From contig JAPWJZ010000004.1 of NCBI GenBank assembly GCA_028283745.1, forward strand, positions 372,001 to 436,000: 64,000 nucleotides of DNA. The letters are read 5' to 3'. Positions within the stretch are counted from its first letter, which is position 1, and each line of letters opens with the position of its first letter. This DNA comes from Micavibrio sp. (GTDB lineage: Bacteria; Pseudomonadota; Alphaproteobacteria; Micavibrionales; UBA2020). The position numbers and the translations under genes were made by a program. The notes beneath the pieces are model-generated. The model made no database searches. It saw only the letters and a program-made list of their open reading frames with translations, and was not told the origin of the DNA. Below, one piece after another: positions 7,367 to 16,131 of this stretch.

Positions 7367-7894
7367 GTGACCATGGATGATACTCTGAAGACCGAAATTG
7401 CCGATGCTTTCCACGCCGAATACCTGGCCCGCGAACAAAGCAGAAAAACCGGATTTTTCAAGATTTTAGATAACGTCAACGACAAAATGGATGCCTTCTT
7501 CAACAAAGCGGGCCTGAACGCCAATGGCGTCACGCTGCTGGGCTCCGTTGCCCTGCTGGGCATTGCACCGCCCGTGGGTCTTGCGGCGATTGGCACCTGG
7601 GTTGTCCATAGCGGCCTGACCATTTATTCCAGCATTCAGGACAATGCCCGGGCCAGCATGGCCGTGGCCCGCGACATTGATAACGGCCTGCTGCCGGAGC
7701 GTTATAACGATGTGCTGGATGAACGCATCACCAAACTGGGCGCAGACATTGAGCTGACGAAAGCCAAAAAATCCGCGCTGCCGCCCAAGGGCGCCGCCGC
7801 TGCCGCTTTTGCCGAGGCACTTGCCGCTTCCCCCGTTCAGCCGGACAAAAAACCCGCGCCCGCGCCGAAGCCGCAGAATACCCCGCGCGCGTAA
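7367..7894 (+). CDS. Small membrane-associated protein of unknown function
   Basis: About 175 residues. A GTG at 7367 and an ATG two codons later at 7373 are both possible starts; the GTG is 6 bases from AGAGG. Residues about 55-90 form one long or two short hydrophobic segments (VTLLGSVALLGIAPPVGLAAIGTWVV). An amphipathic helical region follows, with a low-complexity Ala/Pro/Lys tail (DKKPAPAPKPQ). There is no signal peptide, so it is probably anchored in the inner membrane with a cytoplasmic tail. It is monocistronic with a strong terminator. I do not recognise a family. Confidence 0.7.
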   Translation: MTMDDTLKTEIADAFHAEYLAREQSRKTGFFKILDNVNDKMDAFFNKAGLNANGVTLLGSVALLGIAPPVGLAAIGTWVVHSGLTIYSSIQDNARASMAVARDIDNGLLPERYNDVLDERITKLGADIELTKAKKSALPPKGAAAAAFAEALAASPVQPDKKPAPAPKPQNTPRA

Positions 7895-7914
7895 TTTAAA
7901 ATAAGCCTTCCGAA

Positions 7915-7950
7915 AAGGGCGGCGGCCTGTTTATTCAGGCCGCCGCCCTT
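7915..7950 (+). terminator. Strong terminator hairpin before thyA
   Basis: A perfect 15-bp stem (AAGGGCGGCGGCCTG against its complement at 7936-7950) with a 6-base loop lies 20 bases after the stop at 7894. The following U-tract is weak (AACTTTATG), so termination may be partial. Confidence 0.7.
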
Positions 7951-8016
7951 AACTTTATGCCTGTGGCTGTGCTAGAATCATTCCGAAATTATCAACGGGC
8001 CACTTCGGGGGAAATC

Positions 8017-8823
8017 ATGAAGCAGTATCTGGATCTGATGCAGCATGTGCTGGATAACGGCGTGCTGAAAAAGAACCGCACCGGGGTCGATACCATTTCG
8101 ACATTCGGCTACCAGACGCGCTATGACTTAAGCGAAGGCTTTCCGCTGGTCACCACCAAAAAAGTCCATACCAAATCCGTCATTCATGAACTGCTGTGGT
8201 TTTTGAAGGGCGACACCAACATCCAGTACCTGAAGGAAAACAAGGTGCGCATCTGGGATGAATGGGCGGATGAGCGCGGCGACCTTGGCCCCGTCTACGG
8301 CCACCAGTGGCGCAGCTGGCCCGCCCCCAACAACCAGGAAGGCGGCAAGGAAATCGACCAGATTGCCGCCGTGGTCGAGGACATTAAAAAGAACCCCGAC
8401 AGCCGCCGCCTGATTGTCACGGCGTGGAACCCCGCCGACATTCCCAAAATGGCGTTGGCGCCGTGCCACTGCCTGTTCCAGTTTTACGTGGCGGAAGGCA
8501 AGCTTTCCTGCCAGCTGTACCAGCGCTCGGCCGATGTTTTCCTTGGCGTGCCGTTCAACATTGCGTCCTATGCGCTGCTGACGCTGATGATTGCGCAGGT
8601 GGCGGGGCTAAAACCCGGTGACTTCGTGCATAGCTTTGGCGATTTGCACATTTACACCAACCACATCGAACAGTGCAAACTGCAGCTGAGCCGCAAGCCC
8701 TTTGCCCTGCCGCGCATGGAGCTGAACCCCTATGTGAAGGACCTTTTCGCCTTCCAGTACAGCGACTTCGAGCTGATGAATTACCAGCACCACGACGCGA
8801 TTAAAGGCGAAGTGGCGGTATGA
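8017..8823 (+). CDS. thyA: Thymidylate synthase
   Basis: A 268-residue enzyme that methylates dUMP to dTMP using methylene-tetrahydrofolate. The length matches bacterial ThyA (about 264). The nucleophile is Cys150 in [12 protein letters not shown]; the folate-binding and dUMP-binding segments RTGVDT and [20 protein letters not shown] are intact. The start MKQYLDLM is chosen because GGGGGAA is close upstream; an in-frame ATG 20 codons earlier is not family-like. It is the first gene of thyA-folB-folA, overlapping folB by ATGA. The operon joins dTMP synthesis with regeneration of the dihydrofolate it produces. Confidence 0.97.
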   Translation: MKQYLDLMQHVLDNGVLKKNRTGVDTISTFGYQTRYDLSEGFPLVTTKKVHTKSVIHELLWFLKGDTNIQYLKENKVRIWDEWADERGDLGPVYGHQWRSWPAPNNQEGGKEIDQIAAVVEDIKKNPDSRRLIVTAWNPADIPKMALAPCHCLFQFYVAEGKLSCQLYQRSADVFLGVPFNIASYALLTLMIAQVAGLKPGDFVHSFGDLHIYTNHIEQCKLQLSRKPFALPRMELNPYVKDLFAFQYSDFELMNYQHHDAIKGEVAV

Positions 8824-9248
8824 GCCTGAAACCCGCAAATTTGCTGTCTTCCGACTACCAGAAGACCTGCCTGTATGACCTTGCAACCGAAGTGAAAGTC
8901 GGCATCCGCAACTGGGAGCGCAGCCCGGACAAGACGCAGAAAATCATCGTCGACATTGAACTGTACAGCTTCACGCGCCATTTCAAAGGCAAGAGCATCA
9001 ACGACTGCATGGATTATTCCGTGCCCTATGACTTCGTAATGAAGCAATGGCCGAAACGCCCGCATACAGACCTTATCGAAACGCTGCTGGAAGAACTGGT
9101 GGAAGCCTGCTTCCGCGACAAAAAGGTGGATGCCGTGCGCGCTTCCGTCACCAAGCCGCACGTGTTTAACGGCAACGCAGTGCCGAGCGTAGAGTTTTTC
9201 CGCCATCGCGCCAAAACCAAAACCACAAAAAAGGCGAAAAAGTCATGA
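8820..9248 (+). CDS. folB: Dihydroneopterin aldolase family protein (FolB)
   Basis: A 142-residue protein of the tunnelling-fold pterin family. FolB cleaves dihydroneopterin to hydroxymethyl-dihydropterin in folate synthesis. Recognisable parts are the N-terminal strand [23 protein letters not shown], the CMDYS segment (DYS/T in FolB) and [13 protein letters not shown], where the Glu residues bind pterin. The tail is Lys-rich ([11 protein letters not shown]). It is coupled to thyA upstream and folA downstream by 4-base overlaps, which supports a folate role. The sequence is divergent from classic FolB, so some doubt about exact specificity remains. Confidence 0.82.
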   Translation: MSLKPANLLSSDYQKTCLYDLATEVKVGIRNWERSPDKTQKIIVDIELYSFTRHFKGKSINDCMDYSVPYDFVMKQWPKRPHTDLIETLLEELVEACFRDKKVDAVRASVTKPHVFNGNAVPSVEFFRHRAKTKTTKKAKKS

Positions 9249-9772
9249 GCGCGGCTTTGGCAAAAATCGGCCTGATTGCGGCGGTTGCCGACAACAACAT
9301 CATCGGCAACGCCAATGAACTGCCGTGGAAAATTAAAAGCGAATGGGCCTATTTTGCCCGCATGACCAAGGGCAAACCGCTTATCATGGGCCGCAAGACC
9401 TATGAATCCGTCAACGGCCCCTTAAAAGACCGCCCCAACATCGTCATCACCCGCGACAAAACCTTTCAGGCGGTGGAGGGCGTTGCCGTGGTGCATGACA
9501 TTCAAGAAGCGATTACCGAAGCGCAGCTGATTGCGGCGCGGCTGGGCTGCGATGAAATCATGGTCGGCGGCGGGGCGGAAATTTACCGCCAGTCCCTGCC
9601 CTTTGCCGACCGCCTGTACCTGACGGAAATTCACCTGAAGGTGGATGGCGACACAGCCTTTCCCGCCTTTAACAAGGTGGAATGGCAGGAAGTAAAACGC
9701 GAATTTCACGAGAAAAAACAAGGCGAAACCGCCGATTACACCATTACCGTGCTGGAAAGAAAATTAGCCTGA
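9245..9772 (+). CDS. folA: Dihydrofolate reductase
   Basis: A 175-residue enzyme reducing dihydrofolate to tetrahydrofolate with NADPH. The motifs are AAVADNNIIGNANELPW near the N terminus (the W/L-P-W substrate loop), MGRKTYES (NADPH binding), RPNIVITRD and VGGGAEIY (glycine-rich cofactor loop). The length fits the family (159-180). Usually an Asp or Glu acts as the active-site acid; here the E in WKIKSEW fills that position. It overlaps folB by ATGA and ends the thyA-folB-folA operon. Confidence 0.96.
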   Translation: MSAALAKIGLIAAVADNNIIGNANELPWKIKSEWAYFARMTKGKPLIMGRKTYESVNGPLKDRPNIVITRDKTFQAVEGVAVVHDIQEAITEAQLIAARLGCDEIMVGGGAEIYRQSLPFADRLYLTEIHLKVDGDTAFPAFNKVEWQEVKREFHEKKQGETADYTITVLERKLA

Positions 9773-9861
9773 GGCACCGCGCATAAATCGCTTTCCATGC
9801 GCTGTGCATTATGGTAATTTTCTCCATCAAATCAGCGAATCTTTGAACAGGGACGTACCGG

Positions 9862-10782
9862 ATGCCGAAAGACGATAAAGCCCCGAAGCCCGCATCCAAA
9901 CCGGCCGCCAAGCCCGTGTCGCCCTTGCGCCGCGAATTCCAGGAATTCACATTTGGCGATGATGCGCCGGAAAAAGCACCTGAAAAGGCGCCCGTCGCGC
10001 CGCCCGCCCCCAAAACCCTGAAGCCCGAGGACATGGATTTCCAGCCCTTCCGCGGCACCGGCAGCGGCGATGCGGATGACGACGAAGACGAAACCGACGA
10101 CTGGGAAGAACAGCAGGAATATGAAGCGCAGCAGGAGCGCACGTTTGACGTGGCCCGTTCTTTCCTGCCCCGCAACAAGACCGTGCGCAGCGCGCTTGAA
10201 GATATTTCAAACCTTGAAATGCAGACCGTGATTGCCGCAGGCATTCTGGAAGAGCATTACCGCGGGAAATTGCAGGACAAAGCTGTCAATACCCTCACCG
10301 TTGCAGCGCTGGTGCTGGATGCCGACAATTACGATGACCTTTTTGACAGCATCCACCCCGATGTTGTCATGATCGTCGATGAACTGCGCGGGATGGAAGA
10401 ATTCACCGACCCCGCCGTGCGCATGGCCATGGTGCAAAGCCTGGAGCCTGAATCGCGCCGCGTCTTCCTCGCCTTCATGGCCGCGGATTTGCAGATGCTG
10501 CAGCACGAAATGGAAGAAGGCACGGATACCGGCCCCGACAAGCCGGAACATGACGACCTTGCCAAATTCATCGCCGCTGCCGCCGAAGGCGCGGACCGCC
10601 CGCTGCTGCGCCGCGTCGTGAACCTGTATAACGATGTTGCCGAAGCCTGCGACATTCCGACCCGCGTAAAGCTGATGCCCGACAAAACCGTCGACATCCT
10701 GCCCTTCCCCGACATCATCGCCGAAAAAGCCCCCAAACCGCCCAAACCGCCGAAAAACAACGGCCCGAAGAACAAGCGGTAA
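9862..10782 (+). CDS. Hypothetical protein with disordered termini
   Basis: 306 residues. The first 95 are low-complexity: Lys/Ala/Pro-rich, then a run of Asp/Glu (DADDDEDETDDWEEQQEYEAQ), so probably disordered. The middle (about 100-270) is helical; TVAALVLDADNYDDLF...DVVMIVDELRGM resembles the helical core of RelA/SpoT-type HD domains but lacks an HD pair. The tail is PKPPKPPKNNGPKNKR, similar to the tail of the protein at 268-1134. There is no signal peptide or membrane segment. It lies 90 bp after folA and may be co-transcribed with it. I do not recognise a function. Confidence 0.75.
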   Translation: MPKDDKAPKPASKPAAKPVSPLRREFQEFTFGDDAPEKAPEKAPVAPPAPKTLKPEDMDFQPFRGTGSGDADDDEDETDDWEEQQEYEAQQERTFDVARSFLPRNKTVRSALEDISNLEMQTVIAAGILEEHYRGKLQDKAVNTLTVAALVLDADNYDDLFDSIHPDVVMIVDELRGMEEFTDPAVRMAMVQSLEPESRRVFLAFMAADLQMLQHEMEEGTDTGPDKPEHDDLAKFIAAAAEGADRPLLRRVVNLYNDVAEACDIPTRVKLMPDKTVDILPFPDIIAEKAPKPPKPPKNNGPKNKR

Positions 10783-10818
10783 TTCATCACCTGTCATTCC
10801 CGGCGCAGAGATGCTGAA

Positions 10819-11961
10819 TTAAGCTTTCAGCTTCTGCGTCGGCACTTGTTCCGGCAGCTTCATCCAGATGCGGGCGGCGATGTTTTTGAAGGCCTCGCCG
10901 ATGGGGTGTTGCGGCAGGGCGGCAACAATGGGCGTGCCGGCGTCGGCGTTTTCACGCACTTTCACTTCCAGCGGAATTTCACCGAGGAATTCAACGCCCA
11001 GTTCGGCCGCCGCCGCGCGCACGCCGCCGTGGCCGAAAATATGCTCGCGCGTGCCGCAATGGCTGCAAATATGGTAGCTCATATTTTCAATCAACCCCAG
11101 CGCGGGCACGCCGGTTTTCTCGAACATCTTGAGGCCTTTTTTGGCTTCGCTCAACGCAACATCCTGCGGGGTTGAAACAATGACCGCGCCGGACATGGGC
11201 ACGTATTGCGCAAGGCTCAGCTGCGCATCGCCGGTGCCGGGCGGCAGGTCGATGACCAGAACATCCAGCTCGCCCCACACAACATCGCGCAGCAATTGCT
11301 GCACGGCGCTATGCACCATGGGCCCGCGCCAGATGACGGGGGCATCCGCCGCCACGAAAAAGCCCATCGACATGAACTTGATGCCGTGCGCTTCCAGCGG
11401 CACAATCATGTCGTCGTCGTTGGTCACGGGCTTGTCGCGCCTGCCCATCATGGTGGGTTGCGACGCGCCGTAAATATCCGCATCCAGCAAACCGGTTTTT
11501 TTACCAAGCGCGGCCAGCGCCAGCGCCAGGTTGGCGGATACGGTGGACTTGCCAACGCCGCCTTTGCCGGACGCCACCGCAATAATATGCTTCACCTGCG
11601 GCGCCACCGGCCGGGAAGAAATTTTATGCGAGAAGCCGCCCGCGGCAGCGCCGCCGCGCGGCGCATTGCCGCGTACTTTTAATTCAGGGGGCGCGGCGCG
11701 TTCCGCCGTCAACACGGCCTGCACATGGCCGATGCCGTGAATTTTTTCGACCGCGCTTTGCGCTGCCTGCCGCAGCGGTTCCAGCGCGGGACCCCGCTTC
11801 GGGTCAACCTCGATTGCGAAGGAGACGTTTACACCGTTAATAGAAATATCCTGCACCATGCCAAGGGTGACGATATCGCCGCCTTTGTCAGAGTCCATGA
11901 CCGCGCCGAGGGCGCGCAAAACCTGTTGCCTTAAATCATGCTCAATGCCGGGAGAGGACAT
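10819..11961 (-). CDS. mrp: Mrp/ApbC-family iron-sulfur carrier P-loop ATPase
   Basis: 380 residues. An N-terminal MIP18-like (DUF59) domain spans about 5-85. A ParA-type ATPase follows, with deviant Walker A SGKGGVGKST (131-140) and Walker B VLVIDLPPGTGD. The CxxC motif CSHC (Cys299, Cys302) binds a bridging Fe-S cluster in the homodimer. These proteins carry Fe-S clusters to target apo-enzymes in the cytoplasm. The length and the two-domain order are standard for the family. It lies opposite in strand to the folate and hflKC operons, so it is its own unit. Confidence 0.93.
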   Translation of the reverse strand: MSSPGIEHDLRQQVLRALGAVMDSDKGGDIVTLGMVQDISINGVNVSFAIEVDPKRGPALEPLRQAAQSAVEKIHGIGHVQAVLTAERAAPPELKVRGNAPRGGAAAGGFSHKISSRPVAPQVKHIIAVASGKGGVGKSTVSANLALALAALGKKTGLLDADIYGASQPTMMGRRDKPVTNDDDMIVPLEAHGIKFMSMGFFVAADAPVIWRGPMVHSAVQQLLRDVVWGELDVLVIDLPPGTGDAQLSLAQYVPMSGAVIVSTPQDVALSEAKKGLKMFEKTGVPALGLIENMSYHICSHCGTREHIFGHGGVRAAAAELGVEFLGEIPLEVKVRENADAGTPIVAALPQHPIGEAFKNIAARIWMKLPEQVPTQKLKA

Positions 11962-12116
11962 AATACAGCCCCTTTTCTTCTCATTCTTTCAGCATATTTT
12001 TAACGATGCTGGGGTATAGTAACGAAGTGATTTATATAGCCCTGCAACTGACATAACAAGGGGCAGCGCCACGAAACAATATTGGCCTGCGCCCCGACCG
12101 AATAAGGAAGCAACCG

Positions 12117-13328
12117 ATGCCGCATACCCCGCCCTACGACAGAGCCGATGACAGAGCAGCTGATGGCCTCATCATCCTCGAAAATCAGGGGCCCTGGGGC
12201 AACCGCGGCGGCGACGGCGGCGGAAATAATGGCGGTAATAATAACGGCGGCGGCAACAACCCGTGGGGCGAACGCCCGCGCGGCGGCGGCAACCAGCCCC
12301 CCGACCTTGACGACATGCTGCGCAACGCACAAGACAAATTCAAAAACCGCTTCGGCGGCGGCAATATGGGCGGCCGCGGCGCCGGCTCCATGGAAACCGG
12401 CCGCGCCCTTGCCATTCTGGCGGTCGTGGTCGTGCTGTTCTGGGCGGCGACGGGTTTTTACCAGGTCGCACCGCAGGAAGACGCGGTTATCCTGCGCTTC
12501 GGCCAAGTCACCGGCACCAACGTCAACCCCGGCCTTGACTGGCATATTCCGTGGCCTGTTGAAGAGGCGATTACCGTGCCTGTTTCACGCACCAACCAGC
12601 TGAACATTGGCTTTAACGCCAGCGGCGGCGGCGATAACCCCAGCGAAAGCGCGATGCTGACGGGCGATGAGAACATCGTCAACATCCACTTCTCCGTCTT
12701 CTGGAACATTGGCGACGCGAAGAAGTACCTGTTTGAAATTCAGGCGCCGGTCGAAGGCACCGTGCAGAAAGTCGCCGAAAGCGCGATGCGCGAAATCATC
12801 GGCCATACCGAAATTCTGAAGGCGCTGACCGAAGGCCGCGCCGACATTGAAGTTAAAACCAAAGAGCTGATGCAAAAAATGCTCGACGATTACAACTCCG
12901 GCGTTGTCGTCAACTCCGTCCAGCTGCTCTCGGTCGATCCGCCGCAGCCGGTGGTGGATGCCTTTAACGACGTGCAGCGTGCACGCACCGAAAAAGAACG
13001 CGCGAAGAACGAAGCCGACGCCTATGCCAATGACATTGTGCCGCGTGCAAAGGGCGCCGCCAAGAAAATCACGATTGATGCGGAGGCGTATAAAGCCGCA
13101 ACCGTCGCCAAGGCGCAGGGTGACGCTGCCCGCTTTGATTCCGTCTACACCGCTTATGCCCAGTCAAAAGACGTGACGCATAACCGCATGTACCTGGACA
13201 CGATGCAGGACGTCATGAAGAACAGCCGCAAAATTATTGTCGGCAGCGACAAGGGCCTGCCCGTGCTGCCGTACTTGCCGCTGGACGGCAAAGGCCGCGT
13301 TACTACGCCACCCGCGCCCCAGAATTAA
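12117..13328 (+). CDS. hflK: FtsH modulator HflK
   Basis: 403 residues. A Gly/Asn-rich N-terminal segment (about 25-90) is followed by a membrane anchor at about 97-114 and an SPFH/band-7 domain (QEDAVILRFGQV...PGLDWHIPWP...). A long helical region (NDVQRARTEKERAKNEADAYAND) follows. HflK and HflC form a membrane complex that surrounds and modulates the FtsH protease. The start is supported by AGGAAG 6 bases upstream. It is followed after 33 bases by hflC; the same pair then runs into a DUF2065 gene and degP, the usual alphaproteobacterial order. Confidence 0.95.
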   Translation: MPHTPPYDRADDRAADGLIILENQGPWGNRGGDGGGNNGGNNNGGGNNPWGERPRGGGNQPPDLDDMLRNAQDKFKNRFGGGNMGGRGAGSMETGRALAILAVVVVLFWAATGFYQVAPQEDAVILRFGQVTGTNVNPGLDWHIPWPVEEAITVPVSRTNQLNIGFNASGGGDNPSESAMLTGDENIVNIHFSVFWNIGDAKKYLFEIQAPVEGTVQKVAESAMREIIGHTEILKALTEGRADIEVKTKELMQKMLDDYNSGVVVNSVQLLSVDPPQPVVDAFNDVQRARTEKERAKNEADAYANDIVPRAKGAAKKITIDAEAYKAATVAKAQGDAARFDSVYTAYAQSKDVTHNRMYLDTMQDVMKNSRKIIVGSDKGLPVLPYLPLDGKGRVTTPPAPQN

Positions 13329-13361
13329 ATCGCCAGAATCGAGATTTCAAGGATTAGAACC

Positions 13362-14240
13362 ATGCAAAAGACCCATTCACTCATCGTCTTCCTTCTTCTC
13401 GCCGGCGTTATCCTGCTGTCGCAATCGGCCTTTATTGTCACGCAGGGCTATCAGGCCATGGTGCTGCAATTCGGCGACCCCAAGGCCACCTATACCGAGC
13501 CGGGCCTGAAGTGGAAAACGCCGTTTATCCAGCAAGTGCTGATCTTCCCCAAAATGGTGCTGGGCGTTGACCCGCAGCCGGAAGAAGTCATTCTGGCAGA
13601 CCAGAAACGCCTTGTGGTCGATACCTTTGGCCGCTACCGCATTAAAGATATGCTCGCCTTCAATAACAAGGTCGGCTCGACCGAACAGGCGGAACTGCGG
13701 CTGAACAACATCATCAACTCCATGACCCGCGAAGTGCTGGGCACCGCAACCTTGTCGGGCGATAACGGCGTTTTATCGCCGAAGCGCGCGGACTTTATGC
13801 TGAAAATCCGCGAACAGTCGAACCTTGCCGTCAAGGACATGGGCATCGAGATTGTCGACGTTCGCATTGGCCGCGCCGACCTGCCGGACCAAACCTCCGC
13901 CGCGATCTATGACCGCATGAAGTCGGAACGCCAGCGCGAAGCCGCGCAGTTCCGCGCCGAAGGCCAGCAGATTTCGCAGGAAACCAAGTCGAACGCGGAA
14001 AACCAGCGCACCCTGCTGCTGGCGGATGCTGAAAAGCAGGCGCAAATTCTGCGCGGCGAAGGCGATGCGGAAGCGACCAAGATTTACGCCGAAGCCTATA
14101 GCCGCGACCCTGAATTTTATGCCTTCTACCGCAGCCTGCAGGCCTACCGCGAAGCGCTGCCGGGCGACAACACCACAATGATACTGGCGCCGGACAGCGA
14201 CTTCTTCCGCTTCTTCAAAGACGAGCAGGGCAAGAAATGA
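13362..14240 (+). CDS. hflC: FtsH modulator HflC
   Basis: 292 residues. An N-terminal membrane anchor (LIVFLLLAGVILLSQSAFIV) precedes a band-7 domain (GYQAMVLQFGDP...PGLKWKTPFIQ) and the conserved HflC segment RMKSERQREAAQFRAEGQQ, then the coiled coil up to about residue 245. It is the partner of HflK in the periplasm-facing complex that regulates FtsH. The length matches the family (about 290). It is the second gene of the operon. Confidence 0.95.
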   Translation: MQKTHSLIVFLLLAGVILLSQSAFIVTQGYQAMVLQFGDPKATYTEPGLKWKTPFIQQVLIFPKMVLGVDPQPEEVILADQKRLVVDTFGRYRIKDMLAFNNKVGSTEQAELRLNNIINSMTREVLGTATLSGDNGVLSPKRADFMLKIREQSNLAVKDMGIEIVDVRIGRADLPDQTSAAIYDRMKSERQREAAQFRAEGQQISQETKSNAENQRTLLLADAEKQAQILRGEGDAEATKIYAEAYSRDPEFYAFYRSLQAYREALPGDNTTMILAPDSDFFRFFKDEQGKK

Positions 14241-14250
14241 CGGGCGGTGC

Positions 14251-14436
14251 GTGAAGGATTTAGGTGTTGCGCTTGCGCTGATGCTGGTGCTGGAGGGCTG
14301 TATTTATGCGGTCTTCCCGCTGGCGATGAAAAAAATATCGGCGGAAACGGCGCGCATGTCGGAGCAAAAGCTGCGCCTGATCGGCTTGGGCCTTGCGGTT
14401 GCGGGCCTTACCTTCATGGCGTTAATAAAAAGATAA
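14251..14436 (+). CDS. DUF2065 family small membrane protein
   Basis: 61 residues with two hydrophobic segments (VALALMLVLEGCIYAVFP and LIGLGLAVAGLTFMALI). This is the typical DUF2065 form, of which E. coli YjeT is a member. GTG at 14251 is the start, 10 bases after the hflC stop. Genes of this family are commonly adjacent to hflKC, but the function is unknown. Confidence 0.8.
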   Translation: MKDLGVALALMLVLEGCIYAVFPLAMKKISAETARMSEQKLRLIGLGLAVAGLTFMALIKR

Positions 14437-14597
14437 CTTGTTCAAGCACTGATACCCATTAAAGCACTACGGCACCGCAATCATGACAGCCGCTTGGAGA
14501 CAGAATTAAATATTTGCAATGCAACCGCTGCCGCGTTGACCGGATACCCCAAGCGGCATAACTATAAAAGAAGACCAACCAAGGTTATGGAGGACTT

Positions 14598-16124
14598 ATG
14601 ATACAGGCTTTAACAACACGGGCTTTCGCCGCCCGGGCATTTACCCGCCTTCCCGCCGTTGCCGTCGCTGCGGCGCTCGGGTTCTTTATGCAGGCGAGCG
14701 TTGCCCATGCAGCAACCCCGGACGGTTTCGAGGATCTGGCGGAAGCGCTGCTGCCCACGGTCGTCAACGTTTCCACCACCGCAAAAGTGCCGCAGGCGCA
14801 AAAGCAGGAACTGCCCCCCATGCCGGACCTGCCGCCCGGATCGCCGTTTGAACAGTTTTTCAAAGACTTCTATGACCAGTACAAAAACAACCAGCAACCG
14901 CAGGGCGATGAAAAAGTTTCTGCCCTTGGCTCCGGCTTTGTGATTGATGCTGAAAAAGGCCTTATCGTCACCAACAACCACGTCATTAAGGACGCGGATG
15001 AAATTAAGGTCATCCTCCACAACGACGAAACGCTGGATGCGACACTTGTCGGCGCGGATGAAAAGACTGACATCGCCGTGCTGAAGGTGAAAACCGAGGG
15101 CGAAAAACTCGTCTCCACCAAATGGGGCGACAGCGACACCGCCAAAGTCGGCTCGTGGGTGATTGCCATCGGCAACCCGTTTGGCCTTGGCGGCACCGTA
15201 ACCGCGGGCATCGTTTCTGCCCGCCAGCGTGACATTAACGCCGGCCCCTATGACGACTTCATCCAGACCGACGCATCCATCAACCGCGGCAACTCCGGCG
15301 GCCCCATGTTCAACATGAAGGGCGAAGTCGTCGGCATCAATACCGCCATCTTCTCCCCCTCCGGCGGTTCGGTCGGTATCGGCTTTGCCGTGCCGTCGAA
15401 CATCGTGAAGGGCGTCGTTGACCAGCTGGTGAAATACGGCAAGACCAAGCGCGGCTGGCTGGGTGTGCGCATCCAGGAAGTCACGCCTGAAATCGCCGAC
15501 AGCCTCGGCATGGGCAAGGCGCGCGGCGCGCTTGTTTCCAGCGTCACGCCGGACGGCCCCGCCGCAAAGGCCGGCGTGCAGCCGGGCGACGTGATTTTGT
15601 CGTTCAATGCCCGCGATATCGAGCATATGCGCGAACTGCCCCGCCAGGTGGCCGAAACGGAAGTCGGTAAATCCGCCCCCGTCATCGTCTTCCGCAAGGG
15701 CAAGACGGAAACGCTGCCGATCGTCTTGGGCCAGCTTGAAACCGCCGAAGCCAGCGGCGTGCTGGGGGATGAAAAGCCCGCCGCCGAAAAACCCGCCAAG
15801 CCCGAAGCCCCCAAGGGCACCGAGCTGTCGGACCTTGGCCTGACGGTCGTGCCGCTGACGGACAAAGGCCGCGAAACCTACGGCATTGATAAAAAGCTGA
15901 ACGGCGTGCTGATTTCGAAGGTGGATGCCGACGGCCCCGCCGCCGATAAAGGCCTTGCCGAAGGCGACGTTATCGCCGCCATCGACCAGCAGGATGTCGC
16001 AACGACACAAGATGTGCTGAGCCGCATTGCCAGCGCGAAGAAGGCGGGTCATACCTCCGTCCTGTTCTTCGTGGGCCGCAAGCAGGACCTGCGCTTCGTT
16101 GCCATCAAGCTGAAGGCGAAGTAA
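14598..16124 (+). CDS. degP: Periplasmic serine endoprotease, DegP/Do family
   Basis: 508 residues. The signal peptide ends at about VAHA-AT (residues 38/39). The trypsin-like domain has His128 (NNHV), Asp158 (TDIAV) and Ser233 (GNSGGP). Two PDZ domains follow, about 285-380 and 405-500, joined by an Ala/Pro/Lys-rich linker (EKPAAEKPAKPEAPK). It degrades or refolds misfolded envelope proteins. The start has GGAGG 5 bases upstream. The 160 bp before it contains TTGACC with a possible -10 TAACTA at 17 bp, so it may have its own promoter as well as read-through from hflKC. miaA follows after 7 bases. Confidence 0.95.
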   Translation: MIQALTTRAFAARAFTRLPAVAVAAALGFFMQASVAHAATPDGFEDLAEALLPTVVNVSTTAKVPQAQKQELPPMPDLPPGSPFEQFFKDFYDQYKNNQQPQGDEKVSALGSGFVIDAEKGLIVTNNHVIKDADEIKVILHNDETLDATLVGADEKTDIAVLKVKTEGEKLVSTKWGDSDTAKVGSWVIAIGNPFGLGGTVTAGIVSARQRDINAGPYDDFIQTDASINRGNSGGPMFNMKGEVVGINTAIFSPSGGSVGIGFAVPSNIVKGVVDQLVKYGKTKRGWLGVRIQEVTPEIADSLGMGKARGALVSSVTPDGPAAKAGVQPGDVILSFNARDIEHMRELPRQVAETEVGKSAPVIVFRKGKTETLPIVLGQLETAEASGVLGDEKPAAEKPAKPEAPKGTELSDLGLTVVPLTDKGRETYGIDKKLNGVLISKVDADGPAADKGLAEGDVIAAIDQQDVATTQDVLSRIASAKKAGHTSVLFFVGRKQDLRFVAIKLKAK

Positions 16125-16131
16125 TCGAAGG

